A model generated the notes under the pieces. It made no database searches. It was not told the origin of the DNA and worked only from the letters and a program-made list of their open reading frames with translations. Positions 1-5,800 of a stretch of DNA of 6,948 bases are shown here, piece after piece (the stretch's first letter is position 1; every line of letters starts with the position of its first letter). Position numbers and translations under genes: made by a program. Source of the stretch: Herminiimonas sp. (GTDB taxonomy: Bacteria; Pseudomonadota; Gammaproteobacteria; Burkholderiales; Burkholderiaceae); NCBI GenBank assembly GCA_014377155.1, contig JACMQD010000343.1:1-6948 (forward strand). The letters are read 5' to 3'.

Positions 1-30
1 AATCTGAGCCAGGATCAAACTCTTCAGTTT
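1..30 (-). rRNA. rrs: 16S rRNA, 5' end (partial)
   Basis: The reverse complement of these bases begins AAACTGAAGAGTTTGATC and continues CTGGCTCAGATT, which is the universal bacterial 16S 5' terminus (the classic 27F primer region). The mature 5' end is therefore at about position 30, and the rest of the gene runs off the left edge of the window. Processing would release it from a longer precursor whose leader occupies the next several hundred bases. The identity is certain; the exact mature end is placed by homology with E. coli 16S and could be off by one or two bases. Confidence 0.97.
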
Positions 31-45
31 AATACCTGTTTTTGT

Positions 46-57
46 GGCATCTCTGCC
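46..57 (-). other. Leader mini-hairpin with GAGA tetraloop
   Basis: Read on the minus strand, GGCA-GAGA-TGCC forms a perfect 4-bp stem closed by a GNRA-type tetraloop. It lies 15 nt upstream of the mature 16S 5' end and directly abuts a second hairpin of the same design. Such short stems in pre-16S leaders can affect folding or RNase access; the role here is inference. Confidence 0.55.
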
Positions 58-71
58 TAGCATTCCTGCTA
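58..71 (-). other. Leader mini-hairpin with GGAA tetraloop
   Basis: Read on the minus strand, TAGCA-GGAA-TGCTA forms a perfect 5-bp stem with a GGAA (GNRA-type) loop. It is immediately adjacent to the GGCA-GAGA-TGCC hairpin at 46-57, giving a two-hairpin cassette in the pre-16S leader. The pairing is visible directly; the biological role is unknown. Confidence 0.55.
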
Positions 72-223
72 TCGCTCACTCAAAAGTCTGACAGGCCAGT
101 TCAACATTTCTGCCAAACTGTCCTTCAATTTACTTCTTTGTGAACACTTAATATTTAAAGCATCCGGCAATCCTTGCGGCTCACCGGCGTACTTTCATCA
201 AGCGCCCACACTTATCGGCTGTT

Positions 224-237
224 AATTGTTAAAGAAC
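224..237 (-). promoter_or_regulatory. rrn boxA antitermination element
   Basis: The minus strand reads GTTCTTTAACAATT, nearly identical to the E. coli rrn leader boxA core (GCTCTTTAACAATT). In the known system, boxA in nascent RNA recruits NusB-NusE (S10) and, with NusA, NusG and SuhB, makes RNA polymerase resistant to Rho and aids co-transcriptional rRNA folding. It lies about 195 nt before the 16S start and downstream of both promoters, the expected order. The site call is strong by sequence; the factors themselves are not in this window. Confidence 0.9.
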
Positions 238-304
238 TTGTCCTGCTCAATCTGCTCCGCTTCGCTACTCAAGACTCTCCTCGGAGAACCTCTTTCACTG
301 TACT

Positions 305-324
305 GCCGAATCGTTTTGTTCGGC
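305..324 (-). promoter_or_regulatory. boxB-like leader hairpin
   Basis: Read on the minus strand, GCCGAA and TTCGGC pair perfectly around an 8-nt loop (CAAAACGA). Flanking CTG and CAG could extend the stem across small internal loops. The position, just downstream of P2 and about 70 nt upstream of boxA, matches the boxB hairpin of nut-like rrn leaders. In E. coli rrn operons boxB is not essential, so I infer a structural role only. Confidence 0.6.
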
Positions 325-341
325 TGCAGCAGAGAGATGAG

Positions 342-370
342 ATTATGTCGCTTGGCGGCTGTTTCGTCAA
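342..370 (-). promoter_or_regulatory. rrn promoter P2
   Basis: The minus strand has TTGACG at 365-370, a 17-bp spacer, and CATAAT at 342-347: five of six consensus matches in each hexamer with ideal spacing. Transcription should start at about 333-338 in a pyrimidine-rich CTCATCTCTC stretch, giving a leader of about 305 nt that contains the boxB-like hairpin and boxA. This is the best promoter match in the window. A second TTGACA (389-394) lies 24 bp upstream but has no partnered -10. The assignment to the rRNA operon follows from position. Confidence 0.8.
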
Positions 371-502
371 CCGTTTGTTTCAGCTTCGTGTCAACTTCTT
401 CGAAACCTCAACACCGATAAACACACCACTTTCGCCCCCGCCAATTCCCCTGTATTCGCGCTTGATTTCCGCTGCAAATACCGGCTTCTCGACGGGAGGC
501 GA

Positions 503-531
503 ACTATATCAAAAAGGTTGAAATAAAGCAA
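503..531 (-). promoter_or_regulatory. rrn promoter P1
   Basis: The minus strand has TATAGT at 503-508 (five of six -10 matches), a 17-bp spacer, and TTGCTT at 526-531 (TTG conserved, weaker -35). The bases after the -10 are TCGCCTCCCG, closely resembling the GC-rich discriminator after E. coli rrnB P1 (GCGCCACCA). That discriminator is the known basis of ppGpp/DksA and initiating-NTP control of rRNA promoters. Transcription should begin at about 490-497. The -35 lies only 33 bp beyond the ferredoxin stop codon. Stringent control is inferred from the discriminator. Confidence 0.7.
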
Positions 532-565
532 AATACTTATGCGTTATTTCAATCACTTTTTGATT
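532..565 (-). promoter_or_regulatory. AT-rich upstream region of rrn P1 with inverted repeat
   Basis: The bases just upstream of the P1 -35 are A/T rich (for example ATAAGTATT and AATCAAAAAGTGATT), as expected for an UP element contacted by the RNA polymerase alpha subunit. Within it, AATCA (551-555) and TGATT (561-565) form an inverted repeat with a 5-base centre, whose outer base is the first base position of the ferredoxin stop codon on the plus numbering. The repeat could be a protein site or chance. It has no T-run and is too weak to be a convincing terminator. Confidence 0.45.
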
Positions 566-870
566 CACCGCGTTTTTAGTTTTGAAGCAGGGGAATGGAT
601 CACCAGGGCGGACTCAGCAAATGCGACGCAAGGCAAGATGAACCCGGCGCGCTTTTCGTCGACACTCAAACCCGGCCAGTCAATGCGGTAACGGATAACG
701 CCACTCACCAACCGACACATACAAGTGCGACAAGTACCGTTGCGACAGGAACTTGGCAACATATAATCCGCTGACGCTGCCGCCTCAAGCAATGACTGGC
801 CGGCTGAAGCGTCGAACGTCCAGCCCTGGGGACTAATTGTCACAGACCAATCTTGCGGTAACGCCGGCAT
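565..870 (-). CDS. Plant-type [2Fe-2S] ferredoxin
   Basis: This 101-residue protein has the plant-type ferredoxin fold signature: cluster ligands Cys42, Cys47, Cys50 and Cys81 in the pattern C-x4-C-x2-C-x30-C, embedded in LPSSCRNGTCRTC and ILPCVA. An extra Cys52 follows the third ligand. The length matches the family (about 95-110 residues), and no signal peptide or membrane segment is seen, so it should be a cytoplasmic one-electron carrier. I chose the ATG at 870 because the reading frame upstream of it overlaps the sensor-cyclase gene and encodes nothing ferredoxin-like; a GTG at 894 is an alternative. The start lies 13 bases after the cyclase stop with no clear Shine-Dalgarno, suggesting translational coupling. 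Its partner reductase or oxygenase is not in the window. No terminator is evident before rrn P1. Confidence 0.9.
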   Translation of the reverse strand: MPALPQDWSVTISPQGWTFDASAGQSLLEAAASADYMLPSSCRNGTCRTCMCRLVSGVIRYRIDWPGLSVDEKRAGFILPCVAFAESALVIHSPASKLKTR

Positions 871-883
871 GATCAGGCCAGTA

Positions 884-3800
884 TCATGCAACACACTGGA
901 ACATGTTTCGACCGGCGGCCTTGGCTGCATACAACGCGTCATCGGCCCTGCGAAGTAACATCTCCCCATCGATTTCATCATCGCGTCGGACGGCAATTCC
1001 AATGCTTGTGGTGACATTCCGGGTGGCGCCCAAGATTTTGAAATCATTCTTCATCGCGCGAATGATTTTGTCGGCGACGACCTCACATTCTTCCGGCATG
1101 CGCAATCCTTCAAGAATAATGACGAATTCATCGCCTGCCAGACGTGATACGGTGTCGGTCTTGCGAACGCAATGGAGCAAACGCTGTGCAAATTCGCGAA
1201 GAACTTCATCGCCTCCCTGATGACCGAGGGTGTCATTGATCGATTTGAAATGATCGATGTCGAGAAACATGACTGCCATGGGAGAGCCGCTACGATTACT
1301 TCGTGCAATCGCCTCGGCCAATTTTTCATCGAACTGGCTACGGTTGGGCAAACCCGTAAGCGAATCGAAACGCGCCAATATCCTTAATTGATTTTCAACT
1401 AGCTTGAGGTCCGTAATATCGTTGATCATGCCACATACACCGCTCGGCTTACCCTCGGCGTCGAATTGCGGCATGTAGGCAGCTTGATAAAAGTGCATGG
1501 TACCTTCACGCTCCTCTTTAAACTCGAATTCTGCCGTCTCCCCTAGAAGCGCCCTATCGTAATGCGGTTTGTAGCGCGCGTAGATAGCCGAACCGTACAC
1601 CTCCTCAACGCGTTTTCCGGTAATTTCCGACAACGGCCTGGCTAACCATTTTTCGTACAAGCGGTTGTTGAACTGGAAGCGCTCGTCACGATCGATAAAA
1701 CTGACCAGAACTGGCAAGTGATCGGTTACTGCACGCAGCAATTTTTCACCAGCAGCCTGTTTCAGTTCTGCATCTTTCCGCGCGGTGATGTCAAGTACCA
1801 TCGAATAATAGCCAACGACCTTGCCATCGATGCCGATATCGGGAATGTAATCGTAGAGAAAATGCCTGCCCCTCTGCGGGGAATAACGCTCGAAGCTGGT
1901 TCGCTGGCCGTTAAGGACGGTAACAATATAATCTGCCACTTCGAGATAAGCTTGCTCGCCCAGCACCTCGCGCACCGAACGCCCGATTAGTTTATCAGGC
2001 GAAATGCCAAGGATGATTTCGTAGTATCCATTACAAAACCGGTAGTGCTGATCACGATCGATGTAAGCGATAAGCGCAGGGAGGTTATCGGTGATCATGC
2101 GCAAGCGCATTTCACTTTTTGCGAAAGTATGCTGCGCCTGTTTTAACTCGGTGATGTTTTCTACCAGGGAAAAATAACCAGCAATCGTTCCGTCCATATC
2201 GCGGTCCGGAACGTAACTGACGCGCTCCCAACGCAGGGAGCCGACGCCAGTGACCAGCCGTTCGAAGTGGGCAGGAATACCTGCAAGTGCATCGCGAATG
2301 AAAAGCTTGCTTTGCGCGTAGACATCCGCGCCCAACACCTCGCTCGCATGCTTTCCCTCAAGTTCGTGATGCGGGCTCTGAAAGGCTGCCTCATATTTGT
2401 GGTTGCCAAAGAGGAAGCGCTCGTTCGAATCGACATAGCCGATGAGCGCGGGGATATTATCGGCAATCAAGCGTAGCCGTTGCTCGCTCTTCAATAACAT
2501 TTGCTCTGCTTCCCGACGCGCGGTAATGTCGTCGACGCTGCCAATGTAGCCGGTTACCAGTCCATCCAGTAGCACAGGCACCGCCTTGATCGAAACCCAG
2601 ACAATTTGGTCGTCGGCCCGCTGGAGGCGATGAATGTTTTGATACGACTGTTTTTGATGTATCGACAACGCCCATTGTTCGATGGCCCGATTGCGCTCGG
2701 TAGCGTCGATCATTTCCACCCAGCCATTGCCATCGACTTGGGCAAAGGACAATCCTGAAATCGATTCATAAGTTCGATTGATATAAATGCAGTTACCGGC
2801 GACATCGGTCATGAACAGTCCGAGTGGCGAAGAATCGTTGACAGCCTGAAGCTCAGCCTGGCGTGTTCGCAGTGCGATGTCTTGCTGATGCCGGATGGTT
2901 ACGTCTTCACTGATACAAATAATATAGTCGACTGCATCGTCGTCATCGAAAATCGGTACCGAAATGGTATGGAGATAGCGTACCGTGCCATCTGCCCGCC
3001 AGAACTTGTGCTCGGCCATGTCGATTGGCATCGGGTTGGCCAGCATGGTTTGATCCTGCTGTTCAAAGGCGCTTGCGATTTCATGAGAAAAGACTTCTCG
3101 CGATGTTCTGCCGACCACTTGATCGGCCGAGTAGCCGCTGATCGCTTCTGCCGCATGATTCCAGGTGACTATCCTGCCGAAAGTCTCGGGCCGCATGCTT
3201 TTTGCATAGAACATCATCGGCAGATAATCGGTCAGCGACTGAAGAAAAGCGCGGCTGTTGCGAATCTCAATTTCGGCTTTCTTGCGATCGGTAATATCAC
3301 GGGACGTGACAGCCACGCCGTCGGCCAGCGGCACCACCTGTTGATGAAACCATTCGGTAACGCCGTTTGCAGTTTGAACGAATATTTCGCCCTGCAGCGC
3401 CACACCCGATTCCACCACACGCGTATATCGGCCGAAGACGCCGTTGTCCCTGCTAGCGGGTGCGAGTACGCACAAATTTTTACCGATAACGGGCGTCGTA
3501 AGGTCACCAAATTGCTCGTCGGCGAGCGGGTTTGCATACCGGAAGCGAAAGTCAATAATAGCGCCCGCCTCATCGCGTTCGGACTGCAGAATGAAGAACA
3601 CATCGAGACTACTGTTGGTCGCTGCACGCAGCTCTTCTGCGCTGGACTGAAATTTCGTTTCTGCATAAACGCGTTCGCGGATCAGGATATCGAATGCCCT
3701 TGCCAGCTCACCGATTTCATCATCGGCGTACTTTACCGGGATGATCGCGTGGGCGGGATCGGCACGGATCGCTTGAATACGCGTACCCAGCTTTTGTAAC

Positions 3801-4759
3801 GGCGCAATCTGACGTCGGATGTACCACCATGCCGCCGGACCAATCAGTAGCGCCAGAATAATTGCCGACAAAATCGAATTTCTCTGAAAATGGGCAATCG
3901 GGGCGAAGGCTTCCGCTTCCGGCAAGACAGAGCCAACGATCCAGGGTGCCGATTTCAACCGCTTGAACGAGAACAGCCCCTTACCACCCGTTGCGCTCGT
4001 TGCATCGACCGTGCCTTCAAACCCGCTGGCGATCCTGGCAAAAAGAGGATTGGCGCCATTAGTGCGGTTCATGTCTTCCAGCATCCGCTTCGGATTCGGA
4101 TGGGTGACCAATATGCCGCTCGTCGTGGCGATGTAGAAATAGCCGGATTTGCCGATCTTGCTCTTGGCAAGCTGGCCGATGAAATTATCCTGCTGGAGGT
4201 CAATAGAGCCAGTAAAAACCAGTGCGACCTTGCCTCGTTCGTCGAGCACGACTGCTGTGACGAGCACGACGGGCTTTTTGGTAAGCTGACTAATGAACGG
4301 GTCGGAGATGACAGATTCCCGCCGTTGGATGGTTTCTTCAAAATAAGCGCGTTTAGCGACATTGAAACCAGTGCCTGTCGACGGAGTAGCAAGATTGGCG
4401 ATCAGGTCGCCTCGCGCATTGAAGACGGCAATGTTGTCAAACGATGCGCGCACAATAGCGTACTGTTCGAGATATTGCTGCATCGATGCAGGATCGTCGA
4501 GCGCATCTTTTGGAACATGGGCTGCTAAAAACTTCAGTCCAACCTGTCGATCGATAATCTTTTGGTCCAGATCCTCCGATACGCGTGACAGTAAAGCCGT
4601 TTGCTGCTCGGCGATCAATAGCGTCATGCCTTGCCTGACAAGCACCAGCGACACAGAGGTCACCAGTATTGCCGTGAGAAGGACCAGAACCACTACCGCC
4701 AATGCAATGCGGCCTTTCAAACTGAGTGTTCGAGTTAAATGCAAATTACCAATTTTCAT
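884..4759 (-). CDS. Membrane-bound multi-PAS diguanylate cyclase (dCache-HAMP-6xPAS-GGDEF)
   Basis: This 1,291-residue sensor should make c-di-GMP from two GTP. Order (ATG numbering): membrane helix about 18-41; periplasmic dCache-like sensor about 42-290 (KRAYF and SIDL segments); membrane helix about 295-314; HAMP about 315-368 (DDEIGELARAFD); six PAS domains at about 376-492, 501-623, 632-747, 755-871, 881-993 and 1003-1118, each ending in a DIT-like motif (DITDRKKAE, EDVTIRHQQ, DDITARREAE, ENITELKQAQ, LDITARKDAE, NDITDLKLVE); and GGDEF about 1124-1288 (DSLTGLPNR, FLDIDHFKSIND). The active-site motif is AGDEF (1208-1212), a variant known to be active in some cyclases. RKTD five residues before it is an intact RxxD inhibitory site, so product feedback is expected. 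No EAL or HD-GYP domain follows. PAS 4-6 are similar to each other. I prefer the ATG at 4759; an in-frame TTG at 4795, preceded by AGG, would add 12 residues. The ligands are unknown. Confidence 0.93.
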   Translation of the reverse strand: MKIGNLHLTRTLSLKGRIALAVVVLVLLTAILVTSVSLVLVRQGMTLLIAEQQTALLSRVSEDLDQKIIDRQVGLKFLAAHVPKDALDDPASMQQYLEQYAIVRASFDNIAVFNARGDLIANLATPSTGTGFNVAKRAYFEETIQRRESVISDPFISQLTKKPVVLVTAVVLDERGKVALVFTGSIDLQQDNFIGQLAKSKIGKSGYFYIATTSGILVTHPNPKRMLEDMNRTNGANPLFARIASGFEGTVDATSATGGKGLFSFKRLKSAPWIVGSVLPEAEAFAPIAHFQRNSILSAIILALLIGPAAWWYIRRQIAPLQKLGTRIQAIRADPAHAIIPVKYADDEIGELARAFDILIRERVYAETKFQSSAEELRAATNSSLDVFFILQSERDEAGAIIDFRFRYANPLADEQFGDLTTPVIGKNLCVLAPASRDNGVFGRYTRVVESGVALQGEIFVQTANGVTEWFHQQVVPLADGVAVTSRDITDRKKAEIEIRNSRAFLQSLTDYLPMMFYAKSMRPETFGRIVTWNHAAEAISGYSADQVVGRTSREVFSHEIASAFEQQDQTMLANPMPIDMAEHKFWRADGTVRYLHTISVPIFDDDDAVDYIICISEDVTIRHQQDIALRTRQAELQAVNDSSPLGLFMTDVAGNCIYINRTYESISGLSFAQVDGNGWVEMIDATERNRAIEQWALSIHQKQSYQNIHRLQRADDQIVWVSIKAVPVLLDGLVTGYIGSVDDITARREAEQMLLKSEQRLRLIADNIPALIGYVDSNERFLFGNHKYEAAFQSPHHELEGKHASEVLGADVYAQSKLFIRDALAGIPAHFERLVTGVGSLRWERVSYVPDRDMDGTIAGYFSLVENITELKQAQHTFAKSEMRLRMITDNLPALIAYIDRDQHYRFCNGYYEIILGISPDKLIGRSVREVLGEQAYLEVADYIVTVLNGQRTSFERYSPQRGRHFLYDYIPDIGIDGKVVGYYSMVLDITARKDAELKQAAGEKLLRAVTDHLPVLVSFIDRDERFQFNNRLYEKWLARPLSEITGKRVEEVYGSAIYARYKPHYDRALLGETAEFEFKEEREGTMHFYQAAYMPQFDAEGKPSGVCGMINDITDLKLVENQLRILARFDSLTGLPNRSQFDEKLAEAIARSNRSGSPMAVMFLDIDHFKSINDTLGHQGGDEVLREFAQRLLHCVRKTDTVSRLAGDEFVIILEGLRMPEECEVVADKIIRAMKNDFKILGATRNVTTSIGIAVRRDDEIDGEMLLRRADDALYAAKAAGRNMFQCVA

Positions 4760-4821
4760 GAATTCTGTAGCGAGCCCATCAATGCTCGGGATCAAAGTAC
4801 CTGTTATTGGGATTACCGATT

Positions 4822-4851
4822 AATCTACAGTAACATGGTGAAGCACTCCAA
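4822..4851 (-). promoter_or_regulatory. Weak promoter candidate for the PAS-GGDEF gene
   Basis: The minus strand has TAGATT (4822-4827) as a possible -10 and TTGGAG (4846-4851) as a possible -35, with an 18-bp spacer. It sits 27 bases before the TTG and 62 bases before the ATG start of the sensor gene. The 235-base gap after the glutathione S-transferase argues for an independent promoter here, but the -35 matches only TTG and the call is tentative. Confidence 0.3.
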
Positions 4852-4857
4852 CGTACG

Positions 4858-4880
4858 ATCGGGCAAGTTTTTTGCACGAT
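4858..4880. repeat. Imperfect inverted repeat upstream of the sensor gene
   Basis: ATCGGGCAA (4858-4866) and TTGCACGAT (4872-4880) are complementary over nine positions with one mismatch, around GTTTT. The repeat is seven bases upstream of the putative -35 of the PAS-GGDEF gene. On the minus strand it has no following T-run, so it is a poor terminator for the glutathione S-transferase gene. A regulator operator or an RNA hairpin are both possible. Confidence 0.45.
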
Positions 4881-4994
4881 TGTTTGCTCTCAGCATTACC
4901 GTGAATAAGGTGTTTGTGGGCCTGCCGATGAGGGTCCGGCAATCGCTGCATCGTATGTTACGAATAAAGTCCGGCGAGGTTTGACGGTTGGCAC

Positions 4995-5648
4995 TCAGTA
5001 CAACGGTGCGGAAATGCCCTCTGCCGTAAATGCGCGTTTGACTGCGGGCCTGTCAGCGATAAGGCGAAGATAGTCGGCAAAATGTGCGCGGCTACTAGCC
5101 GGGCGGTCCATCATCCGTGTCCATCGCGCCAACATGAACAGGTAAGGATCGACCGCACGATAGGTGGCACCGAGCAAATAGGGACCAGCATTCTGGTCAG
5201 CATTTTGCGCCAGTTGCGCTTCGATCAAATCCAGCATGCCAGCAATGCGTCGCTCCGCATGTATTTTGACCTTCGCCGCCATCGCATCATCGTCGGCCAG
5301 TCGCTCCGGATAAAAATAAATAACCAGTTCAGCCTGAAGCGTATTGGCGAAGTAAAGCATCCATTTGTAAAACAATGCGCGTTCGCCGGTGCCGATCGCG
5401 GGTGCCATGCCGGATTCGGGATGGCGGTCGGCCAGGTGGAGGCAGATTGCGGCCGTTTCGGAGACCACGAGGTCACCATCGATCAATGTCGGAATGCGGC
5501 CGCTCGGGTTGAGCTTTAAATAGGCTGCGCTGTTCTGCGCGTTATTGTCACGATCTACCAGCACCAGTACATGCGGCGCGCCGATTTCTTCCATCAGCAT
5601 GTGCGGTGCAAGATTTGCATTGCCGGGATAATAATAAAGTTTATACAC
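4995..5648 (-). CDS. Glutathione S-transferase family protein
   Basis: This 217-residue protein has the two-domain cytosolic GST layout. The N-terminal thioredoxin-like domain (about 1-80) begins MYKLYYYPGNANLAPHML, contains the cis-proline segment GRIPTL, and has the glutathione gamma-glutamyl contact motif SETAAI. An all-helical C-terminal domain follows (about 90-210; YKWMLYFANTLQ, AVDPYLFMLARW). Such enzymes conjugate or use glutathione in detoxification or redox repair; the substrate cannot be read from sequence. I chose the GTG at 5648 because the family N-terminus begins there and AGGA lies six bases upstream. A GTG at 5708 would add 20 residues with no family resemblance. The gene follows the signal peptidase in the same direction after 152 bases and precedes the sensor gene by 235 bases; a shared function is not evident. 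Confidence 0.9.
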   Translation of the reverse strand: MYKLYYYPGNANLAPHMLMEEIGAPHVLVLVDRDNNAQNSAAYLKLNPSGRIPTLIDGDLVVSETAAICLHLADRHPESGMAPAIGTGERALFYKWMLYFANTLQAELVIYFYPERLADDDAMAAKVKIHAERRIAGMLDLIEAQLAQNADQNAGPYLLGATYRAVDPYLFMLARWTRMMDRPASSRAHFADYLRLIADRPAVKRAFTAEGISAPLY

Positions 5649-5651
5649 TGG

Positions 5652-5662
5652 CCATCCTGAAT
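5652..5662 (-). promoter_or_regulatory. Ribosome binding site deciding the GST start
   Basis: Upstream of the GTG at 5648 the minus strand reads TCAGGATGGCCA, so AGGA is placed six bases before the start codon, an ideal spacing. An ATG inside this stretch (AGGATGG) is out of frame and would not give the GST. This favours the short form over the 5708 start. Confidence 0.65.
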
Positions 5663-5800
5663 AGTAGTCTGCTGTAGCGCTTGATCCGATCGTTTTTGTC
5701 GACGACACATGACTGCCCCACGCCGGTTGCCTTACTAACCGTTATCGCCGAAGAGAGGGTGCGAAACCAGCCATCGCATACGATAAACCGGCCGTTGCTG

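Larger units (their letters stand above)
31..496 (-). other. Precursor 16S leader region (no protein gene)
   Basis: This stretch between rrn promoter P1 and the mature 16S end has no credible protein gene. It is the transcribed leader of the rRNA operon: about 465 nt from P1 and about 305 nt from P2. In transcript order it holds promoter P2, a boxB-like hairpin, a small TCTC/GAGA hairpin (276-287), two direct GAGCAG copies (243-248 and 252-257 in the plus numbering), boxA, a conserved-looking segment reading GTGTGGGCGCTTGATG (about 197-212), and two mini-hairpins next to the 16S start. The RNase III processing stem should form with sequence 3' of 16S, which lies outside the window, so it cannot be drawn here. 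Open reading frames on the plus strand across this region are incidental. Confidence 0.85.

Noticed and set aside
389..394. TTGACA as the -35 of a third rrn promoter
   Set aside because: At 16-18 bp downstream there is only GTTGAC-like sequence, which does not resemble a -10.
174..521. 115-codon plus-strand frame in the rRNA leader
   Set aside because: It overlaps boxA, the boxB-like hairpin and both rrn promoters, and the translation has no family resemblance.
871..1047. Longer ferredoxin starting upstream inside the cyclase gene
   Set aside because: The added 59 residues are an out-of-frame reading of the GGDEF coding sequence and do not resemble ferredoxin. The ATG at 870 gives the normal family length.
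2882..3799. Long 305-codon open frame on the plus strand
   Set aside because: It is fully antisense to the PAS-GGDEF gene, its product looks like no protein family I recognise, and the minus-strand frame has clear domains throughout. It is a shadow frame.
3890..4528. 212-codon open frame on the plus strand
   Set aside because: Antisense to the dCache and membrane region of the sensor gene, with low-complexity translation lacking any recognisable motif.
4923..4941. TGCCG/CGGCA stem after the GST gene as a terminator
   Set aside because: Short 5-bp stem with a 9-base loop and no T-run in the direction of transcription.
4796..4994. A c-di-GMP riboswitch upstream of the GGDEF gene
   Set aside because: I looked for the conserved GEMM core in the 235-base leader and saw none; only the imperfect inverted repeat and a weak promoter are visible.
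5724..5741. Possible terminator between lepB and the GST gene (CGGTT/AACCG stem)
   Set aside because: The stem is only 5 bp with an 8-base loop and no T-run on the minus strand, so termination is not supported.
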